This document shows positions 1-5,432 of a stretch of DNA of 12,238 nucleotides, one piece after another. The notes beneath the pieces were generated by a model. The model was not told the origin of the DNA and did no database searches. It was given only the letters and a program-made list of their open reading frames with translations. How positions within the stretch are numbered: position 1 is the stretch's first letter; each line of letters opens with the position of its first letter. A program made the translations under genes and the position numbers. Source of the stretch: Candidatus Pacearchaeota archaeon RBG_13_36_9 (GTDB lineage: Archaea; Nanobdellota; Nanobdellia; Pacearchaeales; GW2011-AR1); assembly GCA_001786395.1 (NCBI GenBank), contig MFWN01000060.1:1-12238 (forward strand). Reading direction: 5' to 3'.

Positions 1-21
1 GCAGAAAGCTTATTAAAAAAA

Positions 22-478
22 TTAAAGACTAGGTCTTAATCCTGTCCCAAACTCTGAGTTAGTGATATTCAAGAAGAGAATACCATCAATCAAACTTAAA
101 TTCCCTGCAGCCCCCTATATTTCTAAGATGACTTGAATTCAAATTTACTCCTTCATAATCTCTTCCAAGTGTCTTATCAACTCTATTCAGATAAGAAGCA
201 TAATCATGGGCATAGCCTGATTTTGTAAAAATAACTGTTTTCCCATCAATCATGGGAAAAGAGGTGGTACCTGTTGAATCAGCTACAGCAAAATAAGGGC
301 TACCAAGAGCATTAAATTGTGGAAATTTTCCTTTTTCAAAAAGTTTCACAAATCCTCTTTCAACAACCCACTCTTTGGCTTTCCTCCTTTCTTCTGCAGG
401 AGCATCAGATTCTAAAAAGCCCCAGTCAATAAATCCCTTGTTCAAATACTCCCAAAATTTACTTAATCTTTCAGTCAA
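22..478 (-). pseudogene. Hypothetical soluble protein, frameshifted near its 3' end
   Basis: I do not recognise the family. The uninterrupted reading frame runs from a TTG start at 478 to a TGA at 86-88 and gives 130 residues (begins MTERLSKFWEY, ends REFKFD). At 111-115 (minus-strand GGGGG) the coding pattern appears to change frame. If one G is removed, the frame continues after residue 121 for 30 more residues (GAAGNLSLIDGILFLN, then ending GLRPSL) to a TAA at 22-24, for 151 residues in total. The continuation has a hydrophobic core stretch and a Gly-Leu-Arg-Pro ending, and looks more natural than the short KFD ending. There is no signal peptide or membrane segment. No in-frame ATG lies between the TTG and the upstream stop at 500-502. 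A TATA-like AT-rich stretch lies at about 506-515. The gene is divergent from the PAP2-like gene. Either a genuine recent frameshift or a homopolymer sequencing error fits. Confidence 0.6.
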
Positions 479-536
479 TACTATAAAGAAATATAAAAAT
501 TACCAATATAAAAACAAGATTATACTTAAGAATATA

Positions 537-545
537 TTTTTAAAT
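537..545 (+). promoter_or_regulatory. TATA-like box of the PAP2-like gene
   Basis: TTTTTAAAT-type element centred about 25 nt before the ATG at 566, within the 87-bp divergent intergenic region. The spacing implies a leaderless or nearly leaderless transcript. Confidence 0.45.
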
Positions 546-565
546 GCATTTTACATTTAATCAAC

Positions 566-1177
566 ATGAAAAAAGAGGGCAGTGCTGGAAAAATAAAGAT
601 CCTGTTTAAAGACAAGAGATTCAGGGTAGCTGCATTAGTTCTAATAGTTGGAATTTTAGTTAATCAAGTAACCAGCTGGTACATTAAATCAAAATATACG
701 TCTCTTCCAATTTTAAATGACATTATTACTGATAATATACCTTATCTAAATCTTGTATGGCTTTATGACCTGCTGTCTTTGTTATCTCTCATCTCATTTA
801 TAGTCTATGCTTACAAAAAAGACTTTGAAAAAGCCCCTTTCTTTTTAATGCTGTTTGGGATATCTCAGTTAGTAAGGGGGATCTTTATTGGATTAACGCC
901 TTTTGGCTCTCCAAAACTAGATTCTGGCTTGTTTAAAGGCAGCATGTTCAGGGAAGGAATTTATCCTTCAGGCCATACAGGATTCAGCTTTCTTGCATTT
1001 CTTCTCTCAGAAGGAAAAATGAAGGTGCTTTTCCTTATCTTGACCATACTTATAGTAGCAACATTATTAATTGCAAGAGGGCATTACTCTATTGATATCT
1101 TTTCTGCAATAATCTTCAATTACGCTATTTACGAATTTGGAAACAGATGCTTCAAAAATTTTAGGATTAAAAGGTAA
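566..1177 (+). CDS. PAP2 superfamily membrane protein, sphingomyelin-synthase-like (PAP2_C type)
   Basis: 203-residue integral membrane protein, probably a lipid phosphatase or phosphotransferase acting on a membrane phospholipid or polyprenyl phosphate; the substrate cannot be read from sequence. Hydrophobic segments lie at about 21-38, 62-82, 90-110, 133-147 and 152-170, with one more near the C-terminus. The motif YPSGHTGFSF (133-142) and the motif ARGHYSIDIFSA (170-181) match the SGHT and HYxIDV signatures of the sphingomyelin synthase branch of PAP2. His137, His173 and Asp177 correspond to the His-His-Asp catalytic triad of that family. The segment RGIFIGLTPFGSP (104-116) resembles the preceding conserved arginine/proline motif (D1) of that branch. 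Family assignment is from motif recognition; the exact reaction is inference. The ATG at 566 is supported by the upstream TATA box. The gene ends 32 bp before the tRNA gene. Confidence 0.8.
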   Translation: MKKEGSAGKIKILFKDKRFRVAALVLIVGILVNQVTSWYIKSKYTSLPILNDIITDNIPYLNLVWLYDLLSLLSLISFIVYAYKKDFEKAPFFLMLFGISQLVRGIFIGLTPFGSPKLDSGLFKGSMFREGIYPSGHTGFSFLAFLLSEGKMKVLFLILTILIVATLLIARGHYSIDIFSAIIFNYAIYEFGNRCFKNFRIKR

Positions 1178-1186
1178 ATTTTTAAA
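1178..1186 (+). promoter_or_regulatory. TATA-like box of tRNA-Lys
   Basis: ATTTTTAAA followed by CCCC, centred about 27 nt upstream of the first base of the mature tRNA at 1210, the usual archaeal tRNA promoter arrangement. Confidence 0.6.
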
Positions 1187-1209
1187 CCCCTTCTCCTTCA
1201 ATAAGCTAT

Positions 1210-1347
1210 GGGCCCGTAGCTCAGCCCGGTTAGAGCACCGGACTCTTAAATCTCAAAATCTAATGATTTTGATGACTCTCAGAATTCAAAGAATTCTGAA
1301 GTTAAGAAGAAATCCGGGTGTCGGGGGTTCAAATCCCCTCGGGCCCA
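1210..1347 (+). tRNA. tRNA-Lys (anticodon CTT) with a 63-nt intron
   Basis: Seven-pair acceptor stem GGGCCCG (1210-1216) with CGGGCCC (1340-1346), discriminator A1347, no encoded CCA. The D stem is 1219-1222 with 1233-1236, with a 10-nt D loop containing GG. The anticodon stem is CCGGA (1238-1242) with TCCGG (1313-1317). The T stem is 1323-1327 with 1335-1339 around TTCAAAT. Joining the exons gives a seven-base loop CTCTTAA with T33, anticodon CTT at 1245-1247 and A37, and a 75-nt mature RNA. The exon sequence matches the archaeal lysine tRNA pattern. The intron sits after position 37, the canonical archaeal site, and would need the splicing endonuclease. Because of adjacent A residues, intron coordinates 1249-1311 and 1250-1312 give the same product. 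Confidence 0.95.
1249..1311 (+). other. Archaeal tRNA intron with two internal hairpins
   Basis: 63-nt intron in tRNA-Lys. It contains two perfect hairpins: TCAAAATC (1253-1260) with GATTTTGA (1265-1272) around a 4-nt loop, and TCAGAATTC (1279-1287) with GAATTCTGA (1291-1299) around AAA. At the splice sites a bulge-helix-bulge can be drawn with bulges T1247-A1248-A1249 and A1310-A1311-A1312. Its four-pair centre (1243-1246 with 1306-1309) then has one C-A mismatch and one wobble. A register-shifted alternative pairs CTTAA (1245-1249) perfectly with TTAAG (1302-1306). The motif is therefore relaxed or non-canonical. Confidence 0.8.
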
Positions 1348-1378
1348 TTTCAAATCGGGGGGATTTGATTGAATCTCC
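1329..1378 (+). other. Alternative hairpins joining the tRNA T-arm and its 3' trailer
   Basis: The T-arm segment TCAAATCCCC (1329-1338) is perfectly complementary to GGGGATTTGA (1359-1368). The stem extends inward to about 14 pairs (1329-1342 with 1355-1368, two wobbles) around a 12-nt loop. The same downstream strand can instead pair GGGGATT (1359-1365) with AATCTCC (1372-1378) around TGATTG. The two structures are mutually exclusive. They could affect tRNA 3' processing or readthrough into the downstream operon. The pairing is visible; the function is inference. Confidence 0.45.
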
Positions 1379-1401
1379 GAAAACTGAAAGTAGCTCAAAA
1401 A

Positions 1402-2436
1402 ATGAAAATAGTCCTAATTTCTTGCGTCAGTAAAAAATTGAACCATAAAGCCAGAGCAAAAGAACTCTACATAAGCAGCTTATTCAAGTTTAATATGGGC
1501 TATGCCAAGTCTATGAATCCTGACAAGATTTTTATTTTATCTGCAAAATACGGCTTGCTAAATTTAGAAGATGAAATTGAGCCTTACAACGAAACACTCA
1601 ATGAAAAAAAAGACAGCGACATTAAAGAGTGGGCAGATAAAGTTTTAAAAAAGCTGGCAAAAGAGGCTGACTTGGAGAAGGATGAAATAATTTTCCTTGC
1701 AGGAGAAAAATACAGGAAACACCTCCTTCCACAAATAAAAAATTATAAAATTCCGCTGGAAGGTCTAGGAATAGGAAAACAGCTGGAATTCTTAAAACAG
1801 AAAACAGAAAATAAATGCAAAGAAATTCATCAAATATTCAACAGCATGAAAAGATACAGTTTTCCATTCAACGAGGAAGAGATTCCAAAAAATGGTATAT
1901 ATGTATTATTCGAGAAAGGTGAAATAGGCCATGGAAAAGACAGGGTAGTGCGAGTAGGCACTCACACAGGAAAAAGTCAGCTGCCCTCAAGATTAATGCA
2001 GCATTTTGTAAACGAAAACAAAGACAGGAGCATTTTCAGAAAAAATATAGGAAGAGCAATTTTAAGCAAAGAAAAAGACCCTTTCCTAGAATATTGGGAA
2101 ATCGATTTAACAACCAGGAACTCAAGAGATAAATTCCTAAGCTCAATTGATTTAGAAAAACAGAAACAGATAGAAAAGAAAGTAACCGATTACATCCAGA
2201 GGAATTTAAGCTTCATTGTTTTTCCTATAGAAGAAAAAGGAAAAAGGCTGGAAACAGAAAGTAAAATTATATCAACCATATCGAAATGTAAAGAGTGTAA
2301 GCCTTCAGGAAACTGGCTCGGCTTGTTTTCCCCAAAAGAAAAAATAAGAAAAAGTGGATTATGGCAAGTCAATGAACTTTATAAAACAGGCTTAACAAAT
2401 AAAGATATAGAAGAATTAGGCAAAATCATAAGATGA
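1402..2436 (+). CDS. DUF6884 domain fused to a GIY-YIG-like nuclease domain
   Basis: 344 residues. The N-terminal domain (about 1-125) starts MKIVLISCVSKK and carries ELYISSLF and LSAKYGLL (46-53) followed by EPYNETL, the pattern I associate with DUF6884. The C-terminal domain (about 150-344) has GIYVLF (165-170), a degenerate second motif VVRVGTHTG (182-190) in place of YIG, then LPSRLMQHF with Arg197 and His201, ENKDRSIFRKNIG, a candidate metal-binding Glu at 284 or 286, and NWLGLFSP near 305-311. This fits a divergent GIY-YIG nuclease fold; activity is unproven. I chose the ATG at 1402 over the in-frame TTG at 1369 because family members begin directly with this strand. No clear TATA box separates it from the tRNA 54 nt upstream, so cotranscription is possible. 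It overlaps the next gene by ATGA, suggesting translational coupling. Confidence 0.8.
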   Translation: MKIVLISCVSKKLNHKARAKELYISSLFKFNMGYAKSMNPDKIFILSAKYGLLNLEDEIEPYNETLNEKKDSDIKEWADKVLKKLAKEADLEKDEIIFLAGEKYRKHLLPQIKNYKIPLEGLGIGKQLEFLKQKTENKCKEIHQIFNSMKRYSFPFNEEEIPKNGIYVLFEKGEIGHGKDRVVRVGTHTGKSQLPSRLMQHFVNENKDRSIFRKNIGRAILSKEKDPFLEYWEIDLTTRNSRDKFLSSIDLEKQKQIEKKVTDYIQRNLSFIVFPIEEKGKRLETESKIISTISKCKECKPSGNWLGLFSPKEKIRKSGLWQVNELYKTGLTNKDIEELGKIIR

Positions 2437-2819
2437 ATGAAAAACTTCTTAAAGAAATGGATAATGCAAAAGGCTATCTGATTATTGTAGAGGGAAAAAA
2501 GGATAAATGGGCTTTAGAGCAGCTTGGCTTCAGGAATATCTTTGTTATTCACGAAACAGGAAAATCTTTAGGAGAAAAAATTGAGCAAATCCAGCAGATT
2601 TGCAGCAAAAAAGACAAAGCCTGCATTCTTACTGATTTTGACAAAAAAGGCAAGCAGATGTATCTTTTGCTCAAATCAAAACTGAATGAGTCAGGAGTCA
2701 GGATGTACAACACCTTAAGAAACTCTCTGCTTAAAGAGAGAATAAGCCATATAGAGGGGCTTTATAAATACATGGAAAAACAAGAGGAAAAAAATGAGAC
2801 CAGAAGAAACAATAGCTAA
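2433..2819 (+). CDS. Small Toprim-domain protein (UPF0292/RNase M5-like)
   Basis: 128 residues, essentially one Toprim domain. The first conserved acidic motif is LIIVEGKKDKWAL with Glu20; the second is ILTDFDKKGKQ with Asp68 and Asp70, the DxD metal site. Stand-alone archaeal Toprim proteins of this size resemble UPF0292 and the bacterial 5S rRNA maturase RNase M5; the substrate is unknown. It overlaps the preceding gene by 4 nt (ATGA) and the following gene by 26 nt, so the three genes are almost certainly one transcript. The lysine-, glutamate- and arginine-rich C-terminal tail (about 112-128) is probably disordered. Confidence 0.85.
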   Translation: MNEKLLKEMDNAKGYLIIVEGKKDKWALEQLGFRNIFVIHETGKSLGEKIEQIQQICSKKDKACILTDFDKKGKQMYLLLKSKLNESGVRMYNTLRNSLLKERISHIEGLYKYMEKQEEKNETRRNNS

Positions 2820-3333
2820 AACGCCTCTCGGATTTTTAGACGTAACAAAAGTGCTTGGACCCTCTTTTGTAATTCAAAAATATCATGTAATAAGAAATGT
2901 ATTAATAAAAAAAATAAATCTTAACAGGATTACATACGGGCCTAAAAAAGGAACAGAAGCTGAAGTGGGAGAATTTTCTATTCCTGAAGCAAGAATAAAA
3001 GGAAGAATATTTCCTATGGACGAATTAATCCAAGAAGGAGAGACCTATGACTTAATAGTGCAGAGTATTAAAAGAAATCAACTAGACACACATGTATATC
3101 ACGATTTCTATAAAACAGAGCAGATACCAGTCCAAATATCTGGTTATGGAAGAGAAACAGGAGAACCTTCCTTTAAACTTTTCAACTGGATCACCGGTTT
3201 TATAAAAAATAAGTCCCCAACCATCCAAAAGGAAATAGAAATTGGAGACGCTGTATTAATCGCTGTAGAAGAACTATTCAAGATGGATAAAAGATTTATG
3301 ATACATGTAAAAGCACTAGAGCTATTAGTTTAA
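2794..3333 (+). CDS. Conserved-looking hypothetical protein of the nth operon
   Basis: 179 residues, family not recognised. No signal peptide or membrane helix is visible. The sequence alternates short hydrophobic strands with charged loops (FVIQKYHVI, AEVGEFSIPEARIKGRIFPM, YDLIVQSI, QIPVQISGYG, DAVLIAVEELF, MIHVKALELLV), suggesting a beta-rich fold, possibly OB-like, but this is only an impression. It starts inside the preceding Toprim gene, with a GAGGA ribosome-binding site at 2784-2788, 5 nt before the ATG. It ends one base before the endonuclease III start. Its place between a Toprim protein and a DNA glycosylase makes a nucleic-acid role plausible, but I cannot assign one. Confidence 0.8.
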   Translation: MRPEETIAKTPLGFLDVTKVLGPSFVIQKYHVIRNVLIKKINLNRITYGPKKGTEAEVGEFSIPEARIKGRIFPMDELIQEGETYDLIVQSIKRNQLDTHVYHDFYKTEQIPVQISGYGRETGEPSFKLFNWITGFIKNKSPTIQKEIEIGDAVLIAVEELFKMDKRFMIHVKALELLV

Positions 3334-3334
3334 C

Positions 3335-3991
3335 ATGGAAAGCATAAAAACTATTGAGCCAATTATGAAAACATTAGCAGAGCATTTTCATTATACAGAA
3401 AGGACCACTTTAAACAGCATGAGAAAAGAGCCAGACGCATTTAAAATTCTCATTGCCTGCCTTCTTTCTTTAAGGGTAAGGGATGAAAACACCGAGAAAG
3501 TAAGCAAAGAATTATTTGAAATTGCTTCCACGCCAGAAGAAATAGTAAAAATGCCCAAAAAGAAGCTTGAAAAGATTATCTTTAGCTCCGGGCACTATCA
3601 TAAAAAAGCCCAAACTCTCAAGCATGTTTCACAAGTTCTTCTGGATAAATACAACGGAAAAGTGCCTGATAAAAAAGAAGAGCTCTTAAGCATAAAAGGA
3701 ATTGGTCCTAAAACAGCAAATATTGTGTTATGCTTTGCTTATAACCAAACAGTGATACCTGTCGATGTGAATGTCCATAGAGTAGCCAATAGGTTAAGCT
3801 GGGTAAAAACAAAAACTCCAGAGCAAACAGAAAAAGAACTGGAAAAAATTCTTCCTGAAAAATATTGGAAAGAAATAAATGGACTATTCATATTACATGG
3901 AAAGAATATTTGTGTTCCTGTCTCTCCTAAATGTAGCATTTGTCCTATCTCTACGCTCTGTCCCAGGGTAGGAGTTATTAAAAGTAGATGA
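3335..3991 (+). CDS. nth: Endonuclease III, HhH DNA glycosylase/AP lyase
   Basis: 218 residues, normal length for endonuclease III, which removes oxidised pyrimidines and cleaves abasic sites in base excision repair. The helix-hairpin-helix LLSIKGIGPKTANIVL (117-132) carries the catalytic lysine at 126. VDVNVHRVANRL (143-154) contains the catalytic aspartate 144. The iron-sulfur motif C-X6-C-X2-C-X5-C is complete at Cys193, 200, 203 and 209. It is the last gene of a four-gene operon, 1 nt after its neighbour, and its stop is immediately adjacent to the stop of the convergent LAGLIDADG gene. A second copy of its last 39 codons lies beyond that gene at 5068-5187. The tail of this gene from about codon 180 may therefore be an imported, recoded replacement, making it a hybrid. 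The function call is firm; the hybrid origin is inference. Confidence 0.97.
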   Translation: MESIKTIEPIMKTLAEHFHYTERTTLNSMRKEPDAFKILIACLLSLRVRDENTEKVSKELFEIASTPEEIVKMPKKKLEKIIFSSGHYHKKAQTLKHVSQVLLDKYNGKVPDKKEELLSIKGIGPKTANIVLCFAYNQTVIPVDVNVHRVANRLSWVKTKTPEQTEKELEKILPEKYWKEINGLFILHGKNICVPVSPKCSICPISTLCPRVGVIKSR

Positions 3992-5017
3992 CTATAAAGA
4001 ATGTTTTAGCCTACGATATTTGCTATTTTTAACTTTATTTATTAATATCTCAAACTCTCTCTGTTTATTAGAAGAAGTACATCCAATCTTATTATAAAAA
4101 TAAGAATATTCCTCAAAACTTGTTATGTTAAAATAGTATCTGAGTTTTCCTCGTTTCTCATAGGACCTTATATCATTCGAATTTATACCTAACTCTCTCA
4201 GAATAGTTATTACATCTTCTAAAATAGCTTTTTTATCTTGATGGAGCCGAATAGTATAACTTTTGGAACTAACAGAGCCCTCATCATCAAAAAATGCTCT
4301 AACAAAACCCTTTTTAAAATCCAAGTTAGCATCTTTAATCTGGGAGGTTATAAATTTATATTTGCCTTCTGCAAATTTACCCAAGAGGATACAAAGAATA
4401 TCGCTACAAATTTTAGGATAAAACAAACCAACATTATGCCCTTTAGGTAGCTCGTTAAGGTTTTCTGCTTTCTTTAACCATTTAGTTTCTCCATATTTCG
4501 GAAGGTCCTGAACCCATATCCTAGGGGGTATCCCAAATATTGCTTCCATAAAAAAAGAAAATTCTTTTAATAATTCTGGATTAGAATTAGAATAGAATAG
4601 AGAATGAAATCGCTTATCAATTGACCCATCGCCCAAAATATGACCCGCTATAGATCCAAGTTTATAATCCATTTTTATTGGGAATTTAGGAGAAACCTCT
4701 CCTTTCCTTATTCCAGATTTAATGGTTAACAAATTTTTTTCTATGTCCCTCCAAGAAAATTTTGACAGCTCCACTATCTTTGTTATTTTTGAAAGAGGTA
4801 TGGTTCTATAACCTTTCATCCATCCATAAATGGTAATTGCAGACTTTTTGCTAGGATTCATAGTGCAACCAATCTTCTTAGAGAAATTCAAATCCCTATG
4901 GGGCAGAGCAGACTTAGAGGCATCTTTAAGCAATTCTTCCAGGAAAGAAAGGTTAATTTTAATGTGAGTGGTATTTAATGAAGGAGAAATATCTTCAAAA
5001 TTAAACTCTTCTTTCAT
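3992..5017 (-). CDS. Free-standing LAGLIDADG homing endonuclease
   Basis: 341 residues from the ATG at 5017; an in-frame TTG lies 6 nt upstream. Two LAGLIDADG helices are visible: IAGHILGDGSI with Asp130, and FVRAFFDDEGSV (238-249) with an acidic residue at 245-246. Two such motifs in one chain indicate a monomeric pseudo-symmetric nuclease cutting an asymmetric site. The N-terminal 110 residues hold a helix-turn-helix-like segment (TIYGWMKGYRTIPLSKITKI), which may aid DNA binding. The C-terminal half, with HQDKKAILEDVITILRELGI, is the usual saddle-type layout. A TATA box at 5039-5048 sits 26 nt before the ATG, so the gene has its own leaderless promoter. It is antisense to nth, its stop directly abuts the nth stop, and a copy of the nth tail lies upstream of it. 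It cannot be an intein, and an nth intron is excluded because the upstream nth copy is complete and in frame. Confidence 0.93.
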   Translation of the reverse strand: MKEEFNFEDISPSLNTTHIKINLSFLEELLKDASKSALPHRDLNFSKKIGCTMNPSKKSAITIYGWMKGYRTIPLSKITKIVELSKFSWRDIEKNLLTIKSGIRKGEVSPKFPIKMDYKLGSIAGHILGDGSIDKRFHSLFYSNSNPELLKEFSFFMEAIFGIPPRIWVQDLPKYGETKWLKKAENLNELPKGHNVGLFYPKICSDILCILLGKFAEGKYKFITSQIKDANLDFKKGFVRAFFDDEGSVSSKSYTIRLHQDKKAILEDVITILRELGINSNDIRSYEKRGKLRYYFNITSFEEYSYFYNKIGCTSSNKQREFEILINKVKNSKYRRLKHSL

Positions 5018-5038
5018 AATCAAATTAGAGGTTCGAGA

Positions 5039-5048
5039 ATTTATAAAT
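5039..5048 (-). promoter_or_regulatory. TATA-like box of the LAGLIDADG gene
   Basis: ATTTATAAAT, a palindromic TATA element preceded on the minus strand by an A-rich stretch, centred 26 nt before the ATG at 5017. It lies between the endonuclease start and the leftover nth tail, so it belongs to the inserted element. Confidence 0.6.
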
Positions 5049-5067
5049 TTTTCTACTCATTTTCATA

Positions 5068-5187
5068 GAATTCAACGGCATTTTCGTTTTATTCGGAAGA
5101 ACCCTCTGCCAGCCAGTTTCCCCCTTATGCTCTCAATGCCCGATAAGTCATTTATGCCCAAAAATCGGCGTTGAAAAAAGCAGATAG
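5068..5187 (+). pseudogene. nth: Leftover 3' end of endonuclease III gene (displaced native tail)
   Basis: An open frame encodes [19 protein letters not shown], then [20 protein letters not shown], then TAG at 5185-5187. It aligns without gaps to the end of the intact nth gene, keeping the C-X6-C-X2-C-X5-C cluster motif and the KSR ending. From the Asn-Gly pair onward 24 of 37 residues are identical. The frame has no ATG, GTG or TTG start back to the TAA at 5044-5046, so it should not be translated alone. The stop lies one base before the stop of the convergent small membrane protein gene, as expected if this was the original end of nth in a compact genome. Homology fades upstream of 5068, where the endonuclease promoter begins. 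The alignment is seen directly; that it is the native end rather than a relic of a tandem duplicate is inference. Confidence 0.9.
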
Positions 5188-5188
5188 T

Positions 5189-5386
5189 TTATTCCCACTC
5201 ATAAAATTCCGGTTGTGTCAAACTCCAGACTAAGTAAACCATCGCAGAAACAACAATAAACACAACTACCGGAATGACTATGCCATAATCAATGCCGAAA
5301 AAAGTCAAAACCAAAAGTGCCAAGGCGCAGACTGCCCCTGCAATTAAGGAAATCACTACTTTTTTAAAGCTAGGTTTTAGCCTCAT
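5189..5386 (-). CDS. Small two-helix membrane protein
   Basis: 65 residues with a basic N-terminus (MRLKPSFKK), a hydrophobic helix at about 10-32, a short GIDYG turn, a second helix at about 35-56 and an acidic tail ending FYEWE. No family recognised. By the positive-inside rule both termini are probably cytoplasmic. A TATA box at 5408-5417 lies 26 nt before the ATG. It follows the winged-helix gene on the same strand after 46 bp but has its own promoter. Its stop is one base from the stop of the leftover nth tail. Confidence 0.75.
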   Translation of the reverse strand: MRLKPSFKKVVISLIAGAVCALALLVLTFFGIDYGIVIPVVVFIVVSAMVYLVWSLTQPEFYEWE

Positions 5387-5407
5387 AGATACAACTAGGC
5401 ACTACTA

Positions 5408-5417
5408 TTTATAAAAC
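5408..5417 (-). promoter_or_regulatory. TATA-like box of the small membrane protein gene
   Basis: Minus-strand GTTTTATAAA element centred 26 nt before the ATG at 5386, in the 46-bp gap after the winged-helix gene. Confidence 0.5.
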
Positions 5418-5432
5418 TAATGTATAGAAGAA

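Noticed and set aside
1..39. Possible 3' end of a plus-strand gene entering from the left (12 codons ending RS then TAA)
   Set aside because: Too short to judge, a second frame also reads plausibly (ending KKIKD), and both overlap the shifted tail of the minus-strand gene ending at 22.
1249..1311. Box C/D guide RNA inside the tRNA-Lys intron (TTGATGA at 1269-1275, CTGA at 1296-1299)
   Set aside because: Only one C-like and one D-like box are present, with no C'/D' pair, and both fall inside the two perfect hairpins, which explain the sequence better.
1137..1433. 98-residue plus-strand open frame spanning the tRNA gene
   Set aside because: It runs through the tRNA exons and intron and has no independent coding signal.
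4968..5174. 68-residue plus-strand open frame overlapping the endonuclease start
   Set aside because: It is in a different frame from the nth tail, which has a clear family match, and overlaps the nuclease N-terminus, so it is a shadow frame.
3335..5187. Intron or intein interrupting nth
   Set aside because: The nth reading frame is complete before the LAGLIDADG gene, the nuclease is on the opposite strand, and the downstream tail duplicates rather than continues the protein.
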